Assembly (NCBI RefSeq): GCF_004354045.1
Contig: NZ_SMRT01000011.1
Coordinates: 186,001 to 250,000 of the forward strand
Reading direction: 5' to 3'
DNA: 64,000 bases
Origin: Paenibacillus piri
Lineage (GTDB): Bacteria; Bacillota; Bacilli; Paenibacillales; NBRC-103111
A program made the position numbers and the translations under genes. How positions within the stretch are numbered: position 1 is the stretch's first letter; every line of letters starts with the position of its first letter. The notes below the pieces were generated by a model. It ran no database searches. It was given only the letters and a program-made list of their open reading frames with translations, and was not told where the DNA came from. Shown here piece after piece: positions 41,003-49,703 of the stretch.

Positions 41003-42379
41003 CTATTTCCCTGCTTTTTTAATTAACTCGTCAGACTGTTTTTTCAATTTGGCTACAGTCTCTGCCGGGGTTTGATTTCCCATCAGGCACGAAGTAATTT
41101 CCGATTTTACCATATCCATCATTTCAGCTTTTGCCGTATTGATTGTAGTCAGGTATGGCGTGAGCTTCATCTTATTATCGATAAATGTTTTCATGCCTGA
41201 AGGCTGATCAAAATGCGGGTAATCGAAAATAATTTTGCCCACCTTTTCTTTTACTGCAGCATCCATGGACGAAAGATTGGCAGGCGTCATTGCTTTGGAT
41301 TGAGCGAAAATCTCCGGCGCCTCCAGGCAGTAAAATTTAAGGAACGTCCAGGCCGCCTCTTTATTGGGCGCGCTCGCTGGAATGCTGAAATCGCTTATAT
41401 AGTATACATTGCTCAAGTCGTCTTCTTTTTTCACTTTAGGCAGATTGACAACGCCATAGTCAAAATTGGTAAAGCCATAGGACTCCTGCGAGCTGTACTT
41501 GACTATAAACGACGGCTGAATATACATCGCTGCTTTACCTTGCATAAAAATAGCATGCGGATTCGCATCGATCTTGAGCGCCTTGTACTCCGAAATCGGC
41601 CATGCCGATTTATCCTTCATTTCCATATCGTAATAATATTGCAATGCGTTTAAAAAAGCCGGATTATCCCAATTTGATTCCTGTCCGCCATTTTTATAGA
41701 CATAGTTCATCCCGAGCTGTTGAATAGCGGGGAACGCCCACTGGCCGGTGTAGTCCGGCAAAAACCCGTATATTTTGGCGGCCCCGCTGCCTGAAGTCAA
41801 TTTCAGCGCTGCCGCTCTGAGATCGTCCCATGTCCAGTCGTCGGTCGGATACGGAACTCCAGCCTTATCGAACATCGCTTTATTATAGTAAAGGCCGTAG
41901 GTCGCCATACTGTATGGAAGCGCATAATGTTTGCTGTTCACCGTTTCCAGTTCGTTAATGGATTCCCCGAACAATTGTTTATAGTCCAGATTGTCCTTCT
42001 TCAGGTAATCATCCAACGGCTCGTACATCCCGCTCGTGGCTCTGATCCGCATATCGTCAACCGAAGCTTGCGGGATGACGTCAATCGCTTCGCCCGAGGT
42101 CAGCAGGGAATTCGCGGTGGCAGGGTTGGAATCCGCCATCTTCGTATACTTCACTTTGATATTCGGATATTTCTTCTCAAATGCCTCGAAAAATGGCTGC
42201 ATGCTCTCCTCGACCGTCCAGCTGTAGACATTCAGTACGGTCTGTCCCGGCGCTCCATCGGATGGCTTGGCAGCCGTCCCCGCATCTTGACTTTGGCATC
42301 CAGCCGCTACGATCGTGCTTGCGGTAAGCGTCAGCGGAACCAGATAACGTTTTACTTTTTTTACGGCAGCATTTTTCAC
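41003..42379 (-). CDS. sugar-binding lipoprotein (SBP_bac_1 family)
   Basis: This is a 458-residue extracellular solute-binding lipoprotein. The signal peptide ends in STIVAAGC (lipobox with lipidated Cys). The mature fold has the usual features of family-1 sugar-binding proteins: LNVYSWTVEESMQPFFEAFE, SGEAIDVIPQ, YALPYSMATYGLYYNKAMFD and PYPTDDWTWDDLRAAALKL. The start is GTG 42379 with AGGGGAG 8 nt upstream; another GTG at 42388 overlaps that site. First gene of the operon 42379-32199, with a good promoter 44-71 bp upstream. It probably binds an oligosaccharide or glycoside. Confidence 0.94.
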   Translation of the reverse strand: MKNAAVKKVKRYLVPLTLTASTIVAAGCQSQDAGTAAKPSDGAPGQTVLNVYSWTVEESMQPFFEAFEKKYPNIKVKYTKMADSNPATANSLLTSGEAIDVIPQASVDDMRIRATSGMYEPLDDYLKKDNLDYKQLFGESINELETVNSKHYALPYSMATYGLYYNKAMFDKAGVPYPTDDWTWDDLRAAALKLTSGSGAAKIYGFLPDYTGQWAFPAIQQLGMNYVYKNGGQESNWDNPAFLNALQYYYDMEMKDKSAWPISEYKALKIDANPHAIFMQGKAAMYIQPSFIVKYSSQESYGFTNFDYGVVNLPKVKKEDDLSNVYYISDFSIPASAPNKEAAWTFLKFYCLEAPEIFAQSKAMTPANLSSMDAAVKEKVGKIIFDYPHFDQPSGMKTFIDNKMKLTPYLTTINTAKAEMMDMVKSEITSCLMGNQTPAETVAKLKKQSDELIKKAGK

Positions 42380-42422
42380 CGTATTCACTCCCCTATTCTC
42401 ATTGTTATGCGTTCATGTCTTC

Positions 42423-42450
42423 ATTATAAAAAGTCAAAAAGCAAGTTGAA
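42423..42450 (-). promoter_or_regulatory. sigma-A-like promoter for glycoside operon
   Basis: On the minus strand, TTCAAC (42450-42445) and TATAAT (42428-42423) are separated by 16 bp. The -10 box is perfect and the -35 weak, fitting activation by the YesN-type regulator encoded nearby. The lipoprotein GTG lies about 44 bp downstream. Confidence 0.6.
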
Positions 42451-42991
42451 ATGTGATTTCTTAGGGCAATCGTTGTTTTATATTACAAATTAAAACCATC
42501 CGCCCAAGCTGAATCCAAAGGTGCCAGGGACACCACATCCGGACATTGTCTTTATTGACGATACGTTGTTTTTTTTACTCATAGCGCCACAGGGCGTGCT
42601 TTAAAAGATTCCTGGGCAATCCCGTGCGCTTGAGCGTTGGGGCGGGATGGGTATGGGCTTCCAATCGCTTTTCCAGCCCATACCCATCCCCTCACTCCTG
42701 TTGCCGACTGCGACACTTCTTCAGAACCTGACCGATCTTCTCTTCGATCAGGAATTTCAATCAAGGCTCTGTTCACTTGCTAACAGACTCAGGGAGAGTG
42801 TCGATTAATAACGGAAACGAGGAGTGGAAAGAGAAAAGATTGGCTTCCGCGAGTTTTGGCTTTAAATTCCAAACCTCTAATCCCTTTAAAATCAAGGAAT
42901 TTAAAACAACATGTCTGAGTGTAGGAAGGAAACTTTTCACTTGGAACGGCTTGTTCCATTTCATACACACTTCATCCACACTATCATTGAT
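42451..42991. other. 540-bp spacer with a 16-bp hairpin
   Basis: No gene is recognised. A perfect 16-bp inverted repeat GGGATGGGTATGGGCT (42644-42659) and AGCCCATACCCATCCC (42675-42690) with a 15-nt loop stands out; it lacks a T-run and may be a remnant of an insertion element or a binding structure. The rest is divergent sequence without family matches. Confidence 0.5.
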
Positions 42992-43019
42992 AAAAAAAAC
43001 AGCCCGCACGCGGGCTGTT
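42992..43019 (-). terminator. terminator after response regulator gene
   Basis: AACAGCCCGC (42998-43007) and GCGGGCTGTT (43010-43019) form a perfect 10-bp stem that begins at the response-regulator stop codon. On the minus strand it is followed by eight T residues, a textbook intrinsic terminator. Confidence 0.9.
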
Positions 43020-44618
43020 TCACTTCTGTAAGCTCCTGTATTCTTGAGGCGTTAATCCAGTCACTTTCTTGAAAATTTTGCTGAAATAGTAGGCGTCCGG
43101 ATAGCCGACCTTCATGCCGATTTCATATATTTTACTGCCGCTGTTTTTAAGCAAATACCGGGCTTGCTCGATCCGGGCCTGAATGAGAAAATCGATAAAG
43201 TTTTCGTTCGTGGTTCTTTTGAACAGTGAACTCAGGTAATTCGGGGAAATGTTAAGCTGCTGGGAAACCGTCTTTAAGGAAATATCCTTATCGTAATGCT
43301 CCAGCATATATTTTTTGGCGCGGGCTACGATATTGTTCCCGTCGTCGATGTTGTGCAGCAGCGAAATAACTTTGTCTTTCAGCTCCAGAATCCAGTTGCG
43401 AAAATCGTCCAGCGTACGTAACTGCTCCAAGCTTGACAAGGGCGCGGTCCTGTCCAAATCTTCGCCCGTGAATTCCTTTTCCCAAACCGTCACCATAAAA
43501 GTCAGCGACCAGCAGCTTCCGCGAAGCGATTCCTCCGATTTGTTAAAGCGGCTGTCATCGATTTTCCGGACGAATTGATCGAATGCTTCCGTAAGCATCT
43601 CTCCGTCAAGCACGTGAAACGCCTTCTCGATTTGTTTAAACTCCTCTTCAAAGCCAACCGTGAGGCTGGCATCAAACTGTCGCTGATAATGATGAATGGT
43701 ACGCTTCAGCTCCGAAAAGCCTTGATCAAGCGCCGTGCTTGCCTGGCGATAAGCGGTTTTCAGTTCTCGAAGGCGGCTGCATGGCTCGCTGATGCCGATT
43801 CGGCATTTAAAGTTCAAAAAAGTTTTCAAAGCGCCCTCCACATGAGCAGCCAATTTCTCGACAGCATGCTTGGTTTCGGTCTCCGAACCGGCCCCGATCG
43901 AATGAATAATGGCAAACTCCATCGTATTGGTCGAGGTGACGTAAGCGGGAGGATAATTTTGCAATATTTCTTCAATTATATTCGTGACGCCATAGGTTAG
44001 AACATACCTGTCGTCCACGCCGTACTTTTCATATAACTCCCTGTTTTCCACGCGAACTAACAAGCATACCAGATTTTCGGCATGAAGATTGATATCCAGG
44101 TAATCGAATTGCACTCGAACCTCTTCCTCATTGATATAGTAGCTGAACAGCAGGTCCTGGAACAATTTTTCCCGCAATGCAGGTAAATTCCTCCTTTTAT
44201 ACCATTCGTCCGCGCGCTCTTCCTCATGTCGGCTTCGTTCGGCTTCAATCTTCCCTTTGACTTTGTTAAGCAGCTCGACAAACGGCTCCGGCTCCATTTC
44301 CAGCTTTAAAATGTAGTCCTCAGCCCCGATCCGCATCGCTTCTTTCACATAATCGAAGTCGCCGTAGGAGCTCAGCACGATGAATTTCGTTTCCTTCAGC
44401 CGCTCGCGTAAAGCGGAAATAAGCTCTACGCCGTTTAATAGCGGCATCTTGATATCGGTAATGATAATGTCCGGCTTTAATTGCAGGGCTAAATCCATGG
44501 CTACTTTGCCATTCTCCGCCTCCGCCACTAAATTAAACCCGTATTTTTCCCAAGGAACCATCGTTTTCAAGCCAACCCTTGCCAACGTTTCGTCATCTGC
44601 AATCATCACACTGATCAT
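43020..44618 (-). CDS. YesN-type response regulator with AraC DNA-binding domain
   Basis: This is a 532-residue transcription regulator. The receiver domain shows VMIADDETLARVGLK, the phosphoacceptor Asp in IIITDIKMPLLNGVE, and IVLSSYGDFDYVKEA. A ~280-residue middle region links to two AraC helix-turn-helix units at the C-terminus (ISLKTVSQQLNISPNYLSS and KIYEIGMKVGYPDAYYFSK). The start is ATG 44618 with AGGAGG 5 nt upstream, so the gene overlaps the kinase by 26 nt and is translationally coupled. It probably activates the sugar operon at 42379. A terminator follows its stop directly. Confidence 0.95.
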   Translation of the reverse strand: MISVMIADDETLARVGLKTMVPWEKYGFNLVAEAENGKVAMDLALQLKPDIIITDIKMPLLNGVELISALRERLKETKFIVLSSYGDFDYVKEAMRIGAEDYILKLEMEPEPFVELLNKVKGKIEAERSRHEEERADEWYKRRNLPALREKLFQDLLFSYYINEEEVRVQFDYLDINLHAENLVCLLVRVENRELYEKYGVDDRYVLTYGVTNIIEEILQNYPPAYVTSTNTMEFAIIHSIGAGSETETKHAVEKLAAHVEGALKTFLNFKCRIGISEPCSRLRELKTAYRQASTALDQGFSELKRTIHHYQRQFDASLTVGFEEEFKQIEKAFHVLDGEMLTEAFDQFVRKIDDSRFNKSEESLRGSCWSLTFMVTVWEKEFTGEDLDRTAPLSSLEQLRTLDDFRNWILELKDKVISLLHNIDDGNNIVARAKKYMLEHYDKDISLKTVSQQLNISPNYLSSLFKRTTNENFIDFLIQARIEQARYLLKNSGSKIYEIGMKVGYPDAYYFSKIFKKVTGLTPQEYRSLQK

Positions 44619-46422
44619 CTGGTCCTCCTGCCTCGAAATCTGCATCCACAGGAAATCGGATCGTTACGGACGTAAATTGCCCTTTCACACTTTGTATGGC
44701 GACGCCGTACTCATCCCCATAAGTCAACCGTAGCCGTTCGTCGACATTTTTAATTCCTATGCCATTGAAGCGTCTGCCGCTGCCCTCGTCATGCCCCTCG
44801 CACATGATCTGCTCTACATCCATCCCCACACCGTCGTCGAACACCGTTATCTCCGCCACATCGCCATTGAGTTTCATCGTAATACGAATGCAGCCGGTGC
44901 CGCTTTTAGGCTCGATCCCATGGAATATAGCGTTCTCTATAAACGGCTGTAAAATAAACTTCACACATTTGGCCTTAAGCAATCCCGGATCGATATCAAA
45001 ATCGACATGAAACTTATCCGAATATTTAACCTCCTGGATTTTGATGTAATCCTTGACGATAGCAAGCTCCTCTTCCATTGTAATCATGGCGTCGCTTTTG
45101 CTGGTGCTATTCGCAAGCAGCCGGCCGAGCGCCTCCACCATCTCTTTAATGTTGTCCGCCTTTTGAATCATCGCCATCCACCGGATGGAATTAAGCGTGT
45201 TATAAAGAAAGTGGGGATTAATCTGGGCTTGCAGCGACTGGTACTCCATATCCTTTTTCTTTGTTTGCTCTTCGACCATCCCGGAGATCAATTCTTGAAT
45301 TTTCTCGATCATATAATTAAAGCTTGAGCTTAACAGGCCAATCTCATCTTTTCCCGTATATTCGGATTTAACGGCCAATCCGTCTTCTTTCACGCTTCGC
45401 ATGACGGATGCAAGCTTCTTGATCGGGCGGACGATGCCGAACGCGACGAAATACCAGATAATCCCCGATAATATAAAACAAATCAAGACAACCGCAAGCG
45501 AAATATTAAATATAATTTTATTGTCTTTAAGAAGCTCGCTGAGAGGAATGCTGTCCGTTAACCACCATCCATAGCGTTCGATGTGGTAATAAACCATCAG
45601 CTGTCTGTCTTGAGTAATAAATGAACCGTGGTCTCCCTGCTGCTCTCTCAATTTATCCAGTCCTGGAAACGACTTCAGCAGCATGCTTTTGTCGGGATGA
45701 TACACGATTTGCCCGTTATCGTCAAGGATCACGAATTTCCCGGCTTTTTTCATATTGCTGTCCTCGAACAAGTTATCGAACAAATCGCTTCTGATTTTAA
45801 TATAGATAACCCCCAGCTTCTCTAACGTGGTACTGTTTCGAAACGTCTTGATCATCGAAGGATTATATCCGTTCCTTGATCCATCCGCTCCGTCGGAGTC
45901 TTCATTCGGCGTACCGAACCAAAACTGGGGCTGATCTGTCTGAACCGCTTGCTGGTACCAGATCATTTCCTTGAACTTCTCGTCGTCCGGATAAATATCG
46001 CTGGTAGCGCCGGTAAAAAGAATGATGCCGTTGTCCCCGAAAATTTGGATGGAGGCCACATTGGAAACGGCGAAGGCCTGCATCGTAAAATTATTGAGTG
46101 ATTGCTGTGCGCCTTGCAGATCGTAATAACCTTGTATGGAGCCCGGTTTGAAATTGGGGGAAAGCACCTTCTGAATATCCGAATTATAGAGAATATAATC
46201 AGCGATTTGTTCGAATTGCTTAAACTCCATACCAATGATGTTCTTGTTATAAACGAGATTATCCAGGAAGGACTCGCTGACTTTGCGCTTCAGCAGGTCA
46301 ACGGAGAAATAATAGGTGCTTATACTAATAAAAGTTGTCGGCAATAGCATGACCAACATAAATGAGATAAAAATTTTGCGATGGATGCTGCTTTTTATCC
46401 CTAGCCAATCCTTTAAATACAT
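44593..46422 (-). CDS. YesM-type sensor histidine kinase
   Basis: This is a 609-residue membrane kinase. Transmembrane segment 1 is FISFMLVMLLPTTFISIS, an extracellular Cache-like sensor spans ~35-290, and transmembrane segment 2 is FNISLAVVLICFILSGIIW. A HAMP segment (FGIVRPIKKLASVMRSV) and the His_kinase (LytS/YesM) domain with phosphoacceptor QINPHFLYNTLNSIRW follow, then an HATPase domain with FDDGVGMD and GIGIKNVDERLRLTYGD. The ATG at 46422 is preferred over GTG 46431, though both ribosome sites are weak; coupling to the lipoprotein gene upstream may help. It signals to the YesN-type regulator. Confidence 0.94.
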   Translation of the reverse strand: MYLKDWLGIKSSIHRKIFISFMLVMLLPTTFISISTYYFSVDLLKRKVSESFLDNLVYNKNIIGMEFKQFEQIADYILYNSDIQKVLSPNFKPGSIQGYYDLQGAQQSLNNFTMQAFAVSNVASIQIFGDNGIILFTGATSDIYPDDEKFKEMIWYQQAVQTDQPQFWFGTPNEDSDGADGSRNGYNPSMIKTFRNSTTLEKLGVIYIKIRSDLFDNLFEDSNMKKAGKFVILDDNGQIVYHPDKSMLLKSFPGLDKLREQQGDHGSFITQDRQLMVYYHIERYGWWLTDSIPLSELLKDNKIIFNISLAVVLICFILSGIIWYFVAFGIVRPIKKLASVMRSVKEDGLAVKSEYTGKDEIGLLSSSFNYMIEKIQELISGMVEEQTKKKDMEYQSLQAQINPHFLYNTLNSIRWMAMIQKADNIKEMVEALGRLLANSTSKSDAMITMEEELAIVKDYIKIQEVKYSDKFHVDFDIDPGLLKAKCVKFILQPFIENAIFHGIEPKSGTGCIRITMKLNGDVAEITVFDDGVGMDVEQIMCEGHDEGSGRRFNGIGIKNVDERLRLTYGDEYGVAIQSVKGQFTSVTIRFPVDADFEAGGPDDQCDDCR

Positions 46423-46458
46423 TCGAATCACCGAATTTCTGCGCAGTAAGATATAATG

Positions 46459-47841
46459 CTAATTCTGCTGCTCGTTTTTGGAAGCCATCCATGCGTCGGA
46501 TCTCTGTTTCATATCCTTCAATGCCTCATCCACACTCCATTCTCCGAGAAATGCCTTGGTGACATCCTCGCTGACCACCTGCAATATTTCCCTCTTGGCA
46601 ATCGTAATCGTTGTTTCCGGAGTCACATACCGTGTATTCGGGTCTTCGAACACTTGCTTGGCTTCGCGCTCATCAACCCCGGGCGCACTGTAAATCAATT
46701 GATCTACCGATTCGATGATTTGGGGGTCGGAGAGTGCAGCCGCAGGCATCATTCCTTTTGGAGCCACCGTTTCATCAGGACGGTCCAAACAATAAAATTG
46801 AATGAACTCAAACGCTTCCTTCGGATGTTTGCTGTTACTCGGTATGCTCATGTCACTGAAGGTGATCGGGGAAACCGTAGGAGCGTTAGCGTCAATTCTC
46901 GGCATTTGCACGACCCCCATCTGGAAATCATGTTTATATTCAGGAAGACGACTTCTCCATACATTATAAATCGGTTCTATAAACATCGCGAATTTGCCTT
47001 TGAAAAATAAACGGGTCCGATTCGTCCCTATGTCCAGCTTTTGCGCGGGAAATTCGGTTAACGGCATAATCGACCGGTCTCTATTCTGCATATCGATAAA
47101 AAACTGGAGGCTTTGCTTGTAGCTGGGATGATCAAAATTCGTTTCATGCTCGTTCTTGTACATGCCGTTCAAGCCAAGTGTTTGAATGGCCAGAGTGCTC
47201 CAGCCGATGGACGTGTCGAGCGGATAGATGACGGAGCCGTATACTTTGTCCGGGCCTTCCCCTTTCGTCAAAAGCTTGGCGGTTTCCATAAAATCCTGCC
47301 ACGTCCAATCCGCCTTAGGATAAGGAATATGCGCTTCATCGAACAATTGTTTGTTATAAAACACGGCAAATTTATTGACCCCGTAAGGAATACTGTAATA
47401 ATGCCCGTTGATTTTGGTCAAATCGGTAAGAGCCTTTCCAAATGTCTTTTCATAATCGATATGGTTTTCTATTAGATAATCGTCGAGAGGCAAATACAAA
47501 TTATTTTTTACCCTCTCCCTTAGGTCATCCGGACTAAACTGGGCGGTAACATCTATGGATTCGCCGGAAATAAGAAAAGAATTAATTTTGGATGGAATGT
47601 TCGAGGTGCTGGGAAGCTGATGGAAGATGGCTTCAATAGCGGGATGCGACTTATTAAACGCTTCAAACGCCGGCTTCATTCCGGGCTCTGCCGTCCAATG
47701 CCAAACATCAATTTTGACTTTGTCCCGAGCAGTTGTCGTTTCGTGCTTGCTGGTCAGCTTCTCGTCCGAGGAACACGCGGTTTCGAAAAAGAACAGGATC
47801 AGAACATTTGCTGCCAGAAGGATGACCGGTTTCAGGTTCAT
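46459..47841 (-). CDS. extracellular sugar-binding lipoprotein, probable sensor partner
   Basis: This is a 460-residue SBP_bac_1-family lipoprotein with lipobox FFETAC close to the N-terminus. Motifs match the transporter lipoprotein at 41003: IDVWHWTAEPGMKPAFEAF, LISGESIDVTAQFSPDDL, YSIPYGVNKFAVFYNKQLFD and PYPKADWTWQDFMETAK. No permease genes follow; the next genes are the histidine kinase and regulator. It thus may present ligand to the kinase rather than to a channel, or share the permeases at 39191-40980. The start is ATG 47841, with AAAGGGAG 9 nt upstream; ATG 47847 is close to that site. Confidence 0.92.
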   Translation of the reverse strand: MNLKPVILLAANVLILFFFETACSSDEKLTSKHETTTARDKVKIDVWHWTAEPGMKPAFEAFNKSHPAIEAIFHQLPSTSNIPSKINSFLISGESIDVTAQFSPDDLRERVKNNLYLPLDDYLIENHIDYEKTFGKALTDLTKINGHYYSIPYGVNKFAVFYNKQLFDEAHIPYPKADWTWQDFMETAKLLTKGEGPDKVYGSVIYPLDTSIGWSTLAIQTLGLNGMYKNEHETNFDHPSYKQSLQFFIDMQNRDRSIMPLTEFPAQKLDIGTNRTRLFFKGKFAMFIEPIYNVWRSRLPEYKHDFQMGVVQMPRIDANAPTVSPITFSDMSIPSNSKHPKEAFEFIQFYCLDRPDETVAPKGMMPAAALSDPQIIESVDQLIYSAPGVDEREAKQVFEDPNTRYVTPETTITIAKREILQVVSEDVTKAFLGEWSVDEALKDMKQRSDAWMASKNEQQN

Positions 47842-47981
47842 AATCATAAACTCCCTTTCACATGAGAGAACATGGTACGTACAAATTCATTGTATCATAG
47901 GTTTATGTTCATATTCATCACGAATTTGTATGGACATCCCTTCTTTGGGGACGGCTTTTGCATCGTTTCATTACGGGTAAA

Positions 47982-48015
47982 CGGCCGAACTCGGACATAT
48001 GTCCGAGTTCGGCCG
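47982..48015 (-). terminator. 34-bp perfect palindrome, terminator of enolase-family gene
   Basis: CGGCCGAACTCGGACAT followed by its exact reverse complement occupies 47982-48015, six bp beyond the stop codon region of the enolase-family gene. On the minus strand it is followed by TTTACCC, a short T-run, so it can act as a terminator. The lack of a loop would also suit a protein-binding site or a cruciform. Confidence 0.6.
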
Positions 48016-48021
48016 CTATCC

Positions 48022-49254
48022 TTATTCTTCATCCTTATGGATTCGAATGATATTATATTTTGAATCATCAAGCGCCGGCCCTACCCCGGGGTCTTGCGGC
48101 ACGGTCAGGATCCCGTTCGCCGGTTCCGGCGCATATTTGAAATAACGGTTTCGATCGGGAATAACCTGGTATAAATATTCGGCGAACGGCGATAACGCCT
48201 CCGACTGGGCAGCTACAATTTGCGCCGCTGCTAAAACCATATGACCATGCGGAACTACGCGAACATTAGGATAGGATGTTTCAACCATCTTGCAGATGGC
48301 GATCGATTCAGAAATACCGCCACACCATTCGGGATCGCATTGAACATAATCAAGCAGCCCTTTATCCAGATACGGCTTCAGGCTCCACCGGGTATAGAGA
48401 TGCTCCCCGCCGGCCAGCGCCGCCCCCGGATTGGCATGTTTGATCCTCTCATAGCCTTCAATATCGTCCGGAGCCACAGGCTCTTCGATCCAAACGGGGC
48501 GATAGGGCAGCATTTCTTTGACCAGCTCGTTAACCCAGGACAGTCTCCGGTTCCTGGTGGATGGGTCGTCCAGCTGATCGCTTAACCGGCTCAGGTCATA
48601 CATCACCTGCGCATCCTGCGGCAAAGACTGGTGAAGAACTTCCATAATATGAAGATTGTTCTTGACTCCCGCAGCTTCTACCGGCCTGTGGGGAAGGAAG
48701 CATTTATGCCGCTTGAAGCCTTTATCATACCAGTAAGCTGCCTTTTCCAGCGCCTCTTGCGGTGTCTTGCTGCCCATGCAGCTGACGTAAGCCTCAAGCT
48801 CGGTGCGTCCGCCATGCAACAGTTGATTTACAGGCTTGCCGCTGGCCTTGCCCCGCAAATCCCATATGGCAATATCTATTGCGCTGAAAGCCGTAATGAT
48901 TTCCCCTGTTGCCGAATGTCTGGACGTACGGTGCGAACGCCAAATAATGTCCCCGGTTAACGGATCTTTTCCTTGCTCGTAGAATGACAGCGGATGTTCC
49001 GGATAGACAGCATCCCACAGGGAAGCGAACTCGATTGCGGGATCAAAAATATTGCGTTTCGCAAGAAATTTGTAAAATACATGCAGCCGGTTTTTGACAG
49101 CAAGAAACTGATACTGCCCATCCAAGGGCCCGGCATGCCCCGTTAACCCGCCATAGCAAACAATTTCCACGTACCTTTGCTCATTTTGCAGGTTATGATC
49201 GGCTACTTCGATGATTCTGACTTCCTGAATCGTCGACTCAGCATCCAATGCCAT
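48022..49254 (-). CDS. enolase-superfamily (mandelate racemase/acid-sugar dehydratase type) enzyme
   Basis: This is a 410-residue enzyme with the capping domain and C-terminal barrel of the mandelate-racemase group. Metal ligands are Asp in VMYDLSRLSD, Glu in VWIEEPVAPDD and Glu in ALAGGEHLYTRW, with His in EHLYTRW and a possible base in VRVVPHGHMV. It resembles D-galactonate or mannonate dehydratase-like members, which dehydrate acid sugars to 2-keto-3-deoxy products. The start ATG 49254 has GGAGG 9 nt upstream. It has its own promoter at 49304-49331 with an inverted-repeat operator. Its presence suggests that an aldonic or uronic acid is formed in this pathway. Confidence 0.9.
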   Translation of the reverse strand: MALDAESTIQEVRIIEVADHNLQNEQRYVEIVCYGGLTGHAGPLDGQYQFLAVKNRLHVFYKFLAKRNIFDPAIEFASLWDAVYPEHPLSFYEQGKDPLTGDIIWRSHRTSRHSATGEIITAFSAIDIAIWDLRGKASGKPVNQLLHGGRTELEAYVSCMGSKTPQEALEKAAYWYDKGFKRHKCFLPHRPVEAAGVKNNLHIMEVLHQSLPQDAQVMYDLSRLSDQLDDPSTRNRRLSWVNELVKEMLPYRPVWIEEPVAPDDIEGYERIKHANPGAALAGGEHLYTRWSLKPYLDKGLLDYVQCDPEWCGGISESIAICKMVETSYPNVRVVPHGHMVLAAAQIVAAQSEALSPFAEYLYQVIPDRNRYFKYAPEPANGILTVPQDPGVGPALDDSKYNIIRIHKDEE

Positions 49255-49301
49255 ATGAAAGCGCCTCCATTTTTTCCCTTAATTTGATCGTCATTTTGAA
49301 C

Positions 49302-49350
49302 CAAGTTTACCAAATTGAATCCTATTGTCAAGAGTAAATTGGTTTACTTG
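49302..49350 (-). promoter_or_regulatory. promoter and inverted-repeat operator for enolase-family gene
   Basis: On the minus strand TTGACA (49331-49326) and TAAACT (49309-49304) are 16 bp apart. Two inverted copies of CAAGTNNACCAA occupy 49302-49313 and 49339-49350, one over the -10 and one just upstream of the -35, as expected for a repressor or activator dimer. No GntR- or LacI-type gene was found in the window to bind it. Confidence 0.6.
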
Positions 49351-49434
49351 AAGCCATCCCTCGGGCACAGATGAGCGTGGCAGAGCCGAATCATTTAATC
49401 GGGTTCTTGCGAAAAAACGCAGTAGGATGACGTT

Positions 49435-49659
49435 TCAATTTTCTACCACAATCCGGGCAAGTCTCCATTTCCGCACGAAAGTATATTTTTTGCTCGGGGA
49501 CGATTCGATTTTTAGGTCATGCCGGATTGGCCAAGGGAGGACGTATTGTACGGACTGATGACCATCCATTTTCGAAGCTGGCCCTCCTCCAGCCACAATG
49601 ACGTCATACTTGCTATTTTCAGCAGGGATTGCACTTTCAATTTCATGTCTGGACAGCAT
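49435..49659 (-). pseudogene. truncated FAD-dependent oxidoreductase
   Basis: A good ribosome site AAAGGAG and ATG at 49659 begin MLSRHEIESAIPAENSKYDV, followed by VIVAGGGPA, the dinucleotide-binding GxGxxA/G motif of FAD-dependent oxidoreductases. After GGGPA the sequence loses similarity (KMDGHQSVQYVLPWP) and stops after 74 residues, against the usual >400. A large internal deletion seems to have removed the body. It lies between the enolase-family gene and the regulator and may once have been a pathway enzyme. Confidence 0.65.
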
Positions 49660-49703
49660 TAGAAAGTCTCCTTTCACTTTTAAATGATTTTGTATTCTGC
49701 TGG

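Noticed and set aside
42579-42776. Minus-strand 65-residue frame in the spacer
   Set aside because: It runs through the hairpin, has no ribosome site and shows no family resemblance.
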